Source: Hemileia vastatrix (Eukaryota; Basidiomycota; Pucciniomycetes; Pucciniales; Zaghouaniaceae). Taken from it: a stretch of 64,000 nucleotides of DNA. Under the pieces are notes generated by a model, which was given only the letters and a program-made list of their open reading frames with translations, was not told where the DNA came from and did not search any database. Shown piece after piece: positions 46,720 to 58,203 of this stretch (its first letter is position 1; every line of letters begins with the position of its first letter). The position numbers and the translations under genes are program-made. The stretch lies in the NCBI GenBank assembly GCA_030280995.1, contig JASXTE010000001.1:18478606-18542605 (forward strand). Reading direction: 5' to 3'.

Positions 46720-47960
46720 CATAATCCGTTCTAGAGTTAACTAATGAGGTGATCAGTGTACAGTACTGTCTTAGAGGTATACCCCAACCAGAAGAAGCCA
46801 GTCAGTGAATGGAGGCAGTGGCCTGAAGTCCAGCCGCTATTAGTTTGTTGCCATTAAGATTGAATGACAGTGAGGGGTCAATGAGCATGCCAAGCCACTT
46901 CAGGGAAGGTGAGGGGCTCAGAATGTGGTCATTGAATGAGAGGGAGGGGGGAAGCAAAGATCTGTCTGCATTTGGTGAGTAGCATCCATTTCGTCTTGGT
47001 GAAATCAAAGACTGCTGAATGCTTGGAACCCCACACAAGTGCTTCAGATCCTATTTGTGAGAGTGAGTTTACCACTGTCTCCAGGTCTTTACTTGCAGAT
47101 AGGTATACCATGTCATCAAGGTAGCCCAGAGCAAGAGAATATTGAGAGAGAGATCGGAGAGATAGTAATTCAGTATTGTAGATAATTTAAAGTAATGGTG
47201 ACAATGGAGACCCTTGCGGAAGTCCTTTTGGTGAGAAGACTAAAGGTGATTTAAAGGAGGAGAAAGCTATACTGGTCTTCTCCCCACAAGTGAGTCATAA
47301 ATTAGGGAAACTAGGTTGAGGGGGAGAGGGATTGAGTGTAGTATGTGTGACAGTCTAGTAGTATTCACTGATGGAAAAGCTCCTTTCACATCTAGTGATA
47401 AAGCACCAACAACTTTACCTTTCCTCCATTGATCCTTGGTCTAGTTGGTCAAATGAAGGAGAGCGTCAGAGGTGTATCTAAATGGGTGGCCACCATAGTG
47501 ATTTTCAGGAAGGGAATTAGTGAATTCAATATAGAATGACAGGTGCTTGGTTAATATGGCCTCAAGAAGCTTTCCCATTGAATTTAGGAGTGCAATGGGG
47601 AAGTAAGCACTTGAGATGGAATAATCAGGGCAACCTGGTTTGGGAATAATTACAATTCTTGCAATTTTCCATGGGTTAGGATAGTGCCATATGTCAAGAA
47701 ACTTTTGGAAGAGGGGGAGAATGATTGAGGTGACTGCTTGCGGGTTGCAGTGTAATAGAGCTTTGGTATCCCATCTGGTCCAGGGGCCCTGCCTTTCTTT
47801 GTTTTCATTAGTGCAGAAGTAAGTTTCTGTGCCGTGATGGGAGGGGAAAGAGGAACTGTTGAGGAGGGGGGAGAGGTTATGTCAGATAGGTCACATGAAA
47901 TGGATGCTACAGAGGTCCCCTCAAATAGGAGATGGGACTTCAGTAGATTATCTGTCACTA
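46720..47960 (-). pseudogene. LINE ORF2: reverse transcriptase
   Basis: Begins with KKGRAPGPDGIPKLYY (about 47755-47815), the first RT block of LINEs. Catalytic YLDD reads at 47112-47123 (GYLDDMVYLSASKDLE). Then VWGSKHSAVFDFTKTKWML and the SLKWLGMLIDPSLSF block at 46860-46910 (LG..D..L.F). Stop-bearing gaps around 47160-47640. Confidence 0.85.
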
Positions 47961-47968
47961 ATGAGCCA

Positions 47969-49162
47969 TCAGGATTTAGGAGGGGGGGTTAAAACATGTT
48001 TCAGAGATGTGAGAAGAAAACTTAGCAGTTTTAAATAGGTTGTGGGGCTTAAGAGAGGCAAGTTGATTGCACCAGTGATTTTTGTGTAGGTATTTAATTT
48101 TGCACGGAAAACCTTTCTCACTGACAGGAACTCAGCCTCAAGATGTGGGGTAGGGGAGAGTCTCATGTGACATTGAGCTCTGTAGCAGTCCTTCTTGAGG
48201 GGATCCAAGATACTGTGGTTCCAACTTGCGTGACACAATGAGCTGGGCTGCTGCAGCAGAACAAAGGATTCTATTAGTTTGACAAAAAGGGAAGTGACTT
48301 TTTTGGCATCCAAGTCAATAGAGGAGGGGGATGAGAGGGGGGAGATCGGGGGAGGGAAGCTAAAGCATTATGAAGAGATGACTCATCAAAACTGTTCCAG
48401 TTCCTAAAGGGTTTTCTCAGAGGTGGGGTAAGTGGAAGCAGTATGATGCATGTGAGGATAGCTCTGTGATCTGAGAGGTGAGAAGAAGAACCTTCACTGT
48501 CAGTAACGCAACATATTAATTTGTCCGCAGATTTACTATTTGCAAACACCAAGTCAATCACTGAGGTGAAGCTCCAGGAGTTGCAGAAAGAATAGATTCC
48601 TGCTTGGGAGATAAGGGACATGTTTAGATCAGTAAGGGATTCAAAAAAGGTGAGACTTCTGGGTGATTAGAGTGATGCTTATTTGAGTCTTCTCAGAGAT
48701 CATGGTGCAGGTTTGAATCAGCAAAGAAAAGGATTGGTAAGTGATTGAGAGGGTTTAGTGCAGGGGTAATATACTACAATGTTGAGAATGATGTGGGGGG
48801 GTTGTACATGTTAGCACATATTAAGGGAGAAGGAGTGAAATTTATTTGAAGGAGCGTGAGATCAAGTGTGGGACTAGGAAGAGAGGTGAAAAGATGAATG
48901 GGGAGTTTTTTGTTAATATAAAAATAACAACAAATGGGGGAGAGGGGGGAGAAGTAGGATTGTGGAGAGGAGAAATCAGGTGCCATCCCCTGGCTGGGGC
49001 TTGGGAGAGGAACGGCCCCTGAAGAATAAGGATGTCATAATTGTTAGTGGAGGGATCATTAAATATTAAGTGAAAGACATAGAAGGATCTGTGGCAATTG
49101 AGCTGGAAAAAGGTGAAAAAAGGTGAGTGAGTGGAGGAAATTGCTTCTGGTGCACTATTCAT
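47969..49162 (-). pseudogene. LINE ORF2: AP endonuclease
   Basis: ORF2 start ATG at 49162. TFFQLNCHRSFYVF and YDILILQGPFLSQAPARGW give the QxN and LLQEP-like motifs (Glu changed to Gly, so the catalytic Glu is lost). The C-terminal part SFTSVIDLVFANS ... HLSDHRAILT (48274-48621) gives the D.......SDH block. A linker to RT follows at 47969-48313. Frames change several times. Confidence 0.8.
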
Positions 49163-49299
49163 AATTTGTTATGAGGGCAGGCAGGCACGTGTGGGAGGTG
49201 AAAAATTGTAGGAGAGTTTTGGGGATCTTTAAGAAATTCAGGAAGAGTGATGAGGGAATTTTTCAGTGGTTGATCATGGTGAAGAGCGTTGACAAAACG

Positions 49300-51028
49300 G
49301 AAACAAACTGGAGAAGACAACTTATTTGCCTTACACATTTTGGTGCTGTGGTGACCTGAGAAATTTGAGCAGCGGGGGGGAAGAGAGCAATGTAATGATA
49401 AGTGTCATTTGCTCCAGCATTGAAAGCAGGTGCTATGCTCATGGTTGACAGCTTCCATGCATCGAATCTGTCCTTCAACTATGAGGGGGAAGGATCGGAA
49501 CGGAGAAGTAAGTGAGTTAGCATCTTTTTTGTCATGTAAATGAAGGACAACCGATGAATGATTTTTCCCTGCCCTAGCCTCTGGGCGTCTAAGCCAGGAA
49601 ATTCGGTATAGAGATTTGAGTGAGGAGGAGTTGTCTTCAATGAGAGAGTTTATGCATGATTGATCATCTAGTTCAAAATAGGTGGCGATACCGTGAGCAA
49701 CCACTGGGAATGTTGGAGGTTTGTAGATCAGTCCCTGAGGTATCCATTGCTGCCAAGAATCGGTGAGGGCAGTCATGTCGTCAACTGAGGATAAAATAAT
49801 TTTCAGGTTGTTGGATCTGTGATGCAATACCCCTTTGACGCTGATAACAGATTTGGTTGAGGGGTTGATTATTTTCTTTGAGGCTAGGCAATTATTGATA
49901 AGTGAGAGTAATTTGGTGTTGGGGAGGTCTTTAGGAATGGTGAGGCTGGGGTGGCCTGCTTGATTGTAAACGCTAGAGGGGCTGGTCTTGGATGTGTGGC
50001 TGAGGGAGGATTGCCTTGTAAGGAGATCCCGGAGGAGGCTGCTTGGGAAAATGTGGGACATGATGAGTTGGGAGGAGGGGGACCTTGGGGGTTGATAGTG
50101 GTGGGGAGACAGGCAAGAATACTTTCAAGTTTGTGTTCGACAGATTTCATGCACTCAGAGGTGGAGGAAGGGGCAGCAGAATGAAAAGCAGACTGAGAGG
50201 TGAGGGGAGAGAGGGATGAGGCAAGGTCTCTGATATCTGCCATAGTAGCTGTATGGATATTGATACGGGTCCCTTTCCTGGGGGGATCATGGATGGTTAT
50301 AATAGATTTTTTAGGCATGAAACCAAGGGGGATGGGTCATTTGCGGGTTCAAGGCCAACCAACCAGATGATGCGTGCAGCTGGGGCATTAGGATCCATGG
50401 CAGTAGGGAGGGGAACTTGAGGGGTGGAGGTGAGGCTAAATACAGAAAATGGGTTGTGTGGATTGTGGATGGAGGTGTTGAGTGAGCTGGCATCTGTGGG
50501 GGGGGTGGGACGAAGTGGTAAGGTGATGGGTTGGACCCTTGGGGAGGGGATTGATGTAATACTTCCTTCAGAAATTTGAGCATCTTGGGAAGGGAACAAT
50601 TCCAGATGATCTGCTCTAGCTTCCACAATAGAGCTGGATATGCCAGAGGGGCATCTCATGGAAGGAGAGGAATTATGGCACTTCTTTGAGGCTGTGTATG
50701 GGGAGGGTCTAGAAGGGGGGGCTGGGGTGGGGTGTTGGGTAAAGAAAGGGGGAGGTAGGGGAATGATAGGGTAAGTGGGAGGGGAAAGGGGAGGGTCTTG
50801 AGGAGAGGCTGTGTGCTGAGATGAAGCTAGGGGGGCTTGAATAGGCATCTCGCTTGCTTGAATGATGGTAACCCCTTGAGGGGGAGAGGGGGAAAGGGTG
50901 GGAGATTGTGAGGGAGGGGATTCTAAAACCAGTGGAGGGAGAGAGTCAGGCAGGACTGGAGGAGGAAAATTTGGCAGAGACGTGTCAGGAGCTTCAATCA
51001 GCATGTTGTGGTTCTGGTCAGAATCCAT
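49300..51028 (-). pseudogene. LINE ORF1 (gag-like) with zinc knuckles
   Basis: Starts at ATG 51028, 35 bp inside the element. A long Pro/Ser-rich N-terminus (50297-51028), then a middle part (49884-50318), and a conserved part with SWLRRPEARAGKNHSSVVLHL and PSLIVEGQIRCMEA-type sequence (49405-50061). It ends in CCHC-like knuckles beginning CFQCWSK (about 49410-49425), with a stop and Cys losses. Three frames are involved, so at least two frameshifts. The protein would bind LINE RNA. Confidence 0.8.
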
Positions 51029-51071
51029 GCAGTTTGTGAGGGGAAGGAATCAGAAAGGAGTAGATTTCAGG

Positions 51072-51880
51072 TTTAGCACTGTGTATTCATACATTTTCCC
51101 AAGATGTTGAGATAATCCTGTTCATTTCAATACCGTTTGGGGGCTGACTATCCACCCACATGCGGTATTCTGATTCCCTCATAACTTCATGTTGAATGTT
51201 TGTTGGTTTGTTAACAGCATTTTGGAGCATAAGTAAGAAGAAGTTGTCTTTGTTGAGTTTGAAAGACTGATCCTTTAGATCATTAAATAGGCCTCACATT
51301 TTTGACTGTAGAAGTGATGGATCATTTGTTTCACTTAATTTCAGTGTCCATATTTTTGATATGATATTTAGCTGGGGAGAATAAGAGGCAGAACTGAAGA
51401 GATCATAAAGGTGTGAGTAAGCAACTGTGGATGGTTGTTCATCAAGGATTTGTTTCTAAAGGTTCTAGCTGACAGAGTTCAGTAGGATGGTTTGGCCAAT
51501 CTTCTCTCAGTTGGAGTGTCATAATGGTCTTGTTTGGATGAAAAAAATTTCATTGCCTATGTAATCAATAAGAACAAGTTTGAGTTCTTGAAACCAGGAT
51601 TGATAGTTTGAACCATCAAATTTCAATTGATGAGGCCAATCTTTCATCTTGGCTTTCATGTTAGCTAGGGCTGTTGCAGTTTCTTTTCAAGATTCCCAAG
51701 CCACACAGTCTTGATCTTTATTTTGTGAGTCATTTCCATATTCTGGAGGTTGAGGGGGTTGTTGAGATCAAAATGATTGGGTCAGTGGCTGTTGTGATTG
51801 TGTTGGAGGAAGAGAGGTTGGTGGAGGGATGGTCGTGGTGTGGCTGTCAAGTGTTGAGGTGCTGACAACATTTTTGATTG
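51072..51880 (-). pseudogene. Copia element F: gag N-terminal part
   Basis: LKFDGSNYQSWFQELKLVL (about 51570-51630) is the start of a copia gag domain. LFSSASYSPQLNIISKIWTL and ESEYRMWVDSQPP follow, down to about 51110. Several in-frame stops. A Pro/Gln-rich N-terminus extends towards the ATT microsatellite where the Harbinger element inserted. Continues at 33526 beyond the LINE. Confidence 0.7.
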
Positions 51881-51905
51881 TGGATTATTATTATTACTAT
51901 TATTA

Positions 51906-51941
51906 GGGGGTATCAATGTTCAGGAATCCACAATTAGAGAT
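51906..51941 (+). repeat. Left terminal inverted repeat of the Harbinger element
   Basis: GGGGGTATCAATGTTCAGG then ATCCACAATTAGAG. It pairs with the right end at 60766-60800. Confidence 0.82.
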
Positions 51942-52301
51942 CAGAAAATTTTTTTCCTGGGATCAGACATTATTAATTGTGGAAGATTCTTATCCACTAG
52001 CCCCGGGGCTGGTGGATAAGGAATTCTTGATAATGCATTATCCTGCCTCTTATACCCCATTTTCTGTTCCTAATTCCTGATCCCAAACTCATCACATTCA
52101 TGATGGATTTTTAAGAAAGTCACATGCCATATACTTTCTGATGCCATCCTTAAGTCTCTCCTCACTCTATGCTACTTAATTTTGGTGGCAAACACATAAG
52201 TTTTTTTTCTATCTACACACCCCAACTGCACATTTGGCGGTGAATTCCCACTTCCCACTCATCACCTAAACCTTCTACCGACACCTATACTACTGACAAG
52301 A

Positions 52302-53564
52302 ATGAAGCACCTCTCTACTAGATGGCTACTTCACTACACTATTAATGCTATCACTTTACTTTTAGTTCTCTACCATAAATCTGACTTGGATTTGGAAGAT
52401 GCCTTAGCCTATTTTTTTTTTCTTTCCAAAAAGTGTTACCTCATTTCTAGGGGGCCAAATCTTTATCATAATCCCCGATATGATCTCTGCTCCATTCTCA
52501 ACATTCCCCAACTAAAATTCACTCAGCTATTTAGAACTTCACCTAATTCTTTCTTCAAAATTTATCAACTCATCTCTGAACATTTTATCTTCCATAACAA
52601 TTCCCATAACAAACAGCGTAATCCTGCCATTCAACTTGCTGTTGCGCTATGTTGCTTTGGATCAAATGTAAATGGTGCTGCTGTAAGACGTTTGGATAAT
52701 CTATTTAACATAGGATATGGTATGGTGATATTATACACCAAGTGCTGTATGATTGCTATCCTTTCCCTCAAGTCTCAAACACTTGCTTGGCCAACTCCAG
52801 AACAACGACTTGAATCCTCTCAAGTAATGCAAGCCAAAGGTTTCCCTGGCTGTGTAGGTTTTGTTGATGGCACAACTATACCTTTCAGTCAAAAGCCTGC
52901 TCATGATGGGAACCATTATTTTGATTGCAAAAAAAGGTTTGTTCAAAATCTTCTCCAATTTCTTATCATTCATGAACTAACTTTTTATCTTCCTTCTAGA
53001 TACTCTATTGCCATTCAACTTATATGTGATTTCAATATAAAATTTATTGCTTTTCACAGTGGCTGCCCTGGATCATGTCATGACTCTTCTGTCTTCCAAA
53101 GAATGAGGATTTCTCAAACCCCAGACTCATTCTTTGACAAATCTCAGTACTTCCTTGCTGACTCAGCATATGCAAGTGGGAAGTACATTATACCTTCTTT
53201 CTGTGGTGCAAACTTAGAAAATGACCCCAAAACTAAATTTAATTATCACCTTGCCCAATCAAGAGTACAGATTTAACATGCTATATGTATTTTAAAGGGA
53301 CAATTTTCTAGTCTTCGGGAGCTCTGAATCCAATTTCAAAAAAAAATGGAGATCAAAACTGCGAATCATTGGATCATGACTTGCGTTATACTCCACAATA
53401 TCCTAGCTGATTTAAAGGATGAGTGGAATGATCTTTATGAAGAAGAGGATCCTGAACCAGCGCCAGCTCTCCCCTCCCTTGAATCACAAAACATTCATTC
53501 AACTGGCATAGGCTCTGTCATTATGCCAATCACCCTCCACCATTTTGACACACAACCCTTTTAA
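52302..53564 (+). pseudogene. Harbinger DDE transposase, two in-frame stops
   Basis: Catalyses cut-and-paste transposition. An HTH-like segment (residues about 110-150) precedes the DDE_4-type nuclease: D189 in CVGFVDGTTIPF, D261 in CPGSCHDSSVF, and a further conserved D287 in LADSAYASGKYI. The catalytic Glu should follow in R.xxExAxG, but the text reads RVQI-stop-HAIC, so its codon is TAA (53274-53276). A second in-frame stop, TGA, is at 53325-53327. The frame then continues to 53564 (IMTCVILHNIL, the family's C-terminal block). A 63-bp intron (52937-52999, GTTTGT...TTCTAG) restores KKR-YSIAIQLICDFN; being a multiple of three it is also readable unspliced. Confidence 0.88.
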
Positions 53565-54247
53565 TTTTTTTTTCATACTTTCCAAATCTCCACTTTGTAT
53601 ACTTTATTCACTTGGCCTGTATTTTTGTTTGATGAAATTCATTTTTTTTTGAATTTATGGTGTGGTTTTCCAACATTGGCAGACACCTTTTTTGCTCTGT
53701 TTGGCGTTGTTTTGGTATGTCTTAATTGGCATTGCCTGAATAATTGGGTGTTTTTCTGGTTTTATTCAGTGATTATTGGGACTACTATATGTGGGTACTA
53801 CCATTGGATAGCCCTGGATTTTCTCTACATTTGATGTCTTGATGATATTTTTCATATTCCAAGTTTTAAGGGGTCCTTTACTCATTTTTCATTTCTAAAA
53901 GATAGCTGTTTAATTTTGTTTTTTGTGTTTTACAGGCTAACCTTAAGTCTTAGGGTTAAGTGCTTAGTCCCATTAAGTAGAGCTAATTTGGCTCTATATT
54001 TTATGTCCCAAGGTTGTCATAGCTTAATTATGTGTTTTAAGGGTTTTAGTAGTTGTGGTGGATTTTTCTAAGTATTTTGGGCTTTATTGGTTTTCTTTCA
54101 CCAGCTCAACATGAAATCACATATTTTCTGAAATGGCATATTTTGTCAGTGTTTTTTTTTCATTCATCACTCATATCCTTTTCATCCTCTCCTCAAACAT
54201 CTGTAAAATATTTTCAATTCCTCTATTTCATTCCTCTATTCCTCATC
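53565..54247 (+). other. AT-rich non-coding interval after the transposase
   Basis: Hydrophobic-looking open frames here are T-rich translation artefacts. Nothing else recognised. Confidence 0.5.
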
Positions 54248-54252
54248 TCATC

Positions 54253-55043
54253 TGTCAAGGAGTCTTTCAAGTCTAGAAGGTTTTATAGGGAGGTCCAATG
54301 GCGGTAACAACGGTTTTTAAGGGATTCAAACTCAGGTACGTATTTTCCTATCTTAAAGATTATTTACTCAATAATAAGAGGTAAAGAGTTGGATTAGAAT
54401 TATGTTTAATGTAAATACTAAGGCAATAATAAATAGTAATAAAAGGATTGTAAATAGTTGTAATAAAATAAGTAAGTAATGAATCCAAAAAAAACAACCA
54501 AGAGAGAGGCCTTATATAGGCAAAGGAGGGACAAACCATGGCAATGAAATTCTAAAAACAGTAGTATGAGAGAGAGAGAAAAGAATATTCCAGAAGGAGT
54601 ATTTTCAAATAACAAAGTTGTTCTAAAAAGAAGGCATCAAAAAGATGTATTTTAAATATGTATTTACAGAGTATGTCAGAAATACATAAATTTATTTAAT
54701 AGTTACTGTAGAAGTCAATTCTAAATAAGAAATTTGAATTTTTTGTATATATTTATTTTTATTTGAATATTAAAATTTTATTTTAATTTAATATCTATTT
54801 TTTAATATAAAATTTTATTTCTTCTAACCCGTCAATGAGCACAGTGTTAGAGAATAAAAATATAAGGGACATTTTATATTTAATTTTAATTATTCAGTTA
54901 ATTTTACCATTCTGTAATTAGTTAATTTATTACAGGTAATTTTAATGTAACTAATTTAATTAAATAATTAAAATAATAAGGTGTGGCTTCATCCGGTAAA
55001 TAATTAATTATTTTACTGGGTAAGTCTAGTAGCCTGGCTGACA
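54253..55043 (-). repeat. Solo LTR of the element A family
   Basis: 791 bp, reverse complement of the 1086-1883 LTR: starts TGTCAAGGAGTC, ends GCCTGGCTGACA, with the TATA-like CTTATATAGGC at about 54513. Perfect 5-bp duplication TCATC at 54248-54252 and 55044-55048. No internal region, so it arose by LTR-LTR recombination inside the Harbinger element. Confidence 0.92.
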
Positions 55044-55239
55044 TCATCTCTCCAGGTAAGTCATTCTTTTTCTTATTTTTGATTTTTTTTACTGGCTAAT
55101 AATTTATTTTTTCTCTTTTTTTTGTCCTTTTTTTTTCTTTTTTTTTTGTCCTGTAAGTGCTTTTTTTTGGTTTTCAAGGTTACACTAATTTTGTTTTTTT
55201 TGTTCTATCTTTTTTTTCTTTTTTTTCACCCTCCGTCAT

Positions 55240-55770
55240 CCCACTTTCCCCCCTCCTTTCTCCCCTTCTTGGCCACCTCAAGTCCCCCCCCCCTTTCCCC
55301 CTCCTTGTCTTTCTCCATACCACCCTTTCTCTCCTTCTTGGCCACCTCAACTCCCCCCTTTAATCCCTCCTTGTCCACCTCAACCCCCCCTTTACCCCCT
55401 CCTTGCCTGCCTCAAACTCTCCCTCTTTACCCCTTCTTTACCCTCCCTTTACCCCCCCTTTACCCCCTCCTTGGCCCCCTCAAACCCTCCTCAAATCTCC
55501 CCTCATACCGCTCCACACCCCCCCCACCACCTACTTATTGAATCAGTAACAATTCGATAAGTTAGGTGTAGGGGGTTTTTGAGGTGGGTCTGAGGGGGTA
55601 AAGGGGGGGCTTGAGGGGGCCAAGTAGGGGGTAAAGGGGGGGAGTTTGAGGCAGGCAACAAGGGGGTAAAGGGGCACTAAATGGGGGGTAAAGATGGGGT
55701 AAAGACGGAGTAAAGATGGGATAAAGGGAGGGTAAAGGGGCACTAAAGGGGGGGTTATGGTGGGCAAGGA
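55240..55770. repeat. C-rich/G-rich minisatellite pair forming a long imperfect inverted repeat
   Basis: 55240-55535 consists of CCCCCTTTACCCCCTCCTTGG-type units. 55565-55770 consists of the complementary GGGGGTAAAGGGG-type units. The two arms are separated by about 30 bp (around 55535-55565). Runs of G on either strand could form quadruplexes. Proline-rich frames here are artefacts of the repeat. Confidence 0.8.
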
Positions 55771-56322
55771 GGGCATTTTGAAGAAAAAAAAAGACTAATC
55801 TCTGCTTTGAAATTTTTTTTACAGAATTCATTTTTTTCCTTTAGTTTCTGGACATTTCCCCCTGTTTCCAAAATAAATCAGGTAATTTAATTTTTTATAT
55901 TTGTGTTTGTTTTTTCAAATGATTAATTATTCTGAAATTTACTGAAATCAATTTTTTTATTTATATTTTAATAAATTGGATTGAATGATATCAACAAGTA
56001 TTTCCAATAGCAGGTAAGTAATTTTAATTTATTTACTTATTTTTAATTTAAATTTACTGAATTTATTTTAAATTTTATTTATTTACTCTTTTTTTTTTTG
56101 GGTGATTTTGTTTTACCTTGTAATTTGATTATAATTCAGGTTTTTATTTTAAAATTTTACTTTTTTTTCAAAATTAATTACTGATTTTTTTGCAACTAAT
56201 TTAATTTTTTTTTCTTTTTAATTATTTTACTGATAATTTTTGATTTTTGGGGTTTTTTTTAATATATTTATTGTTTTATTTTTAACTTTTTGGTTTTATA
56301 ATTTTTTTTCCAGGAAGTTACT
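55771..56322 (+). other. T-rich leader upstream of the Tet/JBP-like gene
   Basis: Contains several intron-like CAG/GTAAGT and TTTCAG signals (for example AGCAGGTAAGTAAT at about 56009), so a spliced 5' untranslated exon is possible. No coding frame. Confidence 0.4.
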
Positions 56323-57608
56323 ATGGAAAAATTAACTCACTCATCTTCATTATCATCAATTTCTTCTGAATCATCTTTCTTGTCACTTTCTTCCTTGTCT
56401 TCAAATCTTGAAAGCTCCAAGAATAATCATCAAATATATTCAAATTCTCCTTCTTTATCTTTACTTTCTTCTATCTCTTCAATGTCCTTCCATTCTATTC
56501 CTTCTCCCAATCATTCTGAGCTTTCCTTACCAGAAAATAAAAAGCAGAAAATCATAGAACCAGCTAAAGAATCAAGCAATTCAAAGACAAAATTTTATAA
56601 AAATAGAAAATTGATTAGGATGAAGATATTTTGCAAAAAATTCTTTGGACATTTGGAAGATCTCAAATTTTATAAGACTTCAATATAAAATGTTAAGAAA
56701 ACTTTTTTTTACCAAACATCAAAAACCTTACAGAAGGTGGTATAGATCTCATTGTTGCAGTTGTCAATAATGGATACAAACCTCAATTCATCTTAGAAGC
56801 TCATTCATTTAATGGGAAAAAGGATGATGTTTTTTTCCAGCTTTCTGATTTAATTTCTACTCTCCATCAAATGGCTTTGGTTCGACAACCCTTATCAAAC
56901 AAAAATCTGATTTCTGGTGTGATGAAAGGTTTTGGTTGGCGACCAGGATATGATCATGGAGTTTCTTTTGGTATGTAAAAAAAAAATTATTATAAGTTTT
57001 TTTTAATTTTTTCATATATTTCAGGAATTTATTCTTTATTGAAAAATTTGAAACCGGAGAAAATGGAAGAAGATCTGAAACAATGGAATTATTTGGGATC
57101 ATTTAATATTTTCATGGCAAATTGTTTTAAAAAATTATGTTTTCAAGCTTTACAAAAAAACCATCAACTTGCTTTAGAATCTGGTTTACCAAATTGGTCT
57201 GATCCTGAATGGGAAGAAGCAATAAATGATTATGTTTTTTGTTCAAATGTTATCATCACTTATAATGGATTTTACAATCATGTTCATCTAGATAAACATG
57301 ATAAAAATTCTCTAACATTTGGAATTTTCTCTTATATTAATTTAGAGACTGGTGTTCCTATTCTTTCACCCTCTTCTGATGAGGGACATGGCCTTTATTT
57401 TCCTAACCATAAATGTATTATTGATTTTGGTAGTGCCAATGGAATAGTTGAGGCCATATGGAATTCTTCTCAACACTGGCATCAAACAACTAAAGCACCT
57501 CCAACTTTAGTTTCTTGTAAAGAATTTACCCATTTTGGCTGCTCATTCCAAATAAATGAAGGTCTTATTAATCATATTAATAATCAAAAAAAAATAAAAT
57601 TTAGATAA
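56323..57608 (+). pseudogene. Tet/JBP-like 2-oxoglutarate/Fe(II) dioxygenase gene inside Harbinger
   Basis: Two exons: 56323-56970 and 57025-57608 (54-bp intron GTATGT...TTTCAG), about 410 codons. A Ser-rich N-terminus is followed by a basic stretch and a well-formed domain: GGIDLIVAVVNNGYKPQFIL, HSFNGKKDDVFFQLSDLI, GFGWRPGYDHGVSFG, then FYNHVHLDKHDKNSLTFGIF and GLYFPNHKCIIDFGSANGIV. The HxD iron-binding motif reads HLD at 57285-57293; the distal His is in HWHQTT (about 57480). This matches my recollection of the Tet_JBP family expanded in basidiomycetes and tied to transposons, enzymes that oxidise 5-methylcytosine or thymine. Damage: TAA at 56686-56688 and a one-base shift in the T-run at 56703-56710. 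Confidence 0.6.
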
Positions 57609-57841
57609 AAAAATTGTTCTTAGTAGATCTGTCAAGTATTTCAAATAAAATATTATATTTTTTCTCTCATTAAATATTTTCTTCCAAAAATTTTTCCTTT
57701 TTTTTTCTCTTTTAATAAATTTTTTATTTATTTTAATTTAATTTATTTTAATTTAATTTAATTTAAATTTTTTATTTTTTTTAAACTTCCCTTTTTATTT
57801 TTCTCTTTTTCAATTTTATTTATCCTTTTTAATTTTTTCAT

Positions 57842-58200
57842 TTAATTTTGGATTTGTCTCTTCCAATTATTTTTTAAAGTTACATCAAGATAGATTACTT
57901 TTTTATATAATGGTGCATCTGGCCTTAGGTTGTTCTAATGGCTATTATATATAATAGGAAAACTTGATTGGGACTGGTGAAAATAATTGGTTGTAGAAAT
58001 TTTCAATTTTAATTTTTTTCTTTTAATTTTGGATTTGTCTCTTCCAATTATTTTTTAAAGTTAAATCAAGATAAATTACTTTTTTATATAATGGTGCATA
58101 TGGCCTTAGTTCATTCTAATGGCTATTATATAAAATAGGAAAACTTGATTGTGACTGGTGAAAATAATTGGTTGTAGAAATTTTCAATTTTAATTTTTTT
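57842..58200 (+). repeat. 181-bp tandem duplication
   Basis: Two consecutive copies starting TTTTGGATTTGTCTCTTCC at about 57846 and 58027, nearly identical to the AATTTTCAATTTTAATTTTT ends. Confidence 0.85.
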
Positions 58201-58203
58201 TTT

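Larger units (their letters stand above)
33527..51063 (-). mobile_element. Tad-like LINE retrotransposon, split by Ty3 element E
   Basis: Minus-strand non-LTR element of about 5.86 kb once E (33957-45629) is removed. Order: ORF1 with zinc knuckles, then ORF2 with AP-endonuclease, RT (YLDD), RNase H and a C-terminal CCHC-type knuckle, ending in a short A-tract. Possession of RNase H and a terminal knuckle fits the Tad/I-like LINEs of fungi. Flanked by ATTTCAGG. Several frameshifts make it inactive. Confidence 0.85.

Noticed and set aside
53595..53834. Membrane protein gene after the transposase
   Set aside because: Hydrophobic residues follow from T-rich DNA; no start context, homology or conserved features.
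55122..55541. Proline-rich protein gene
   Set aside because: The frame is generated by a CCCCCTTTACC minisatellite and poly-T; the opposite strand and second arm give similar artefacts.
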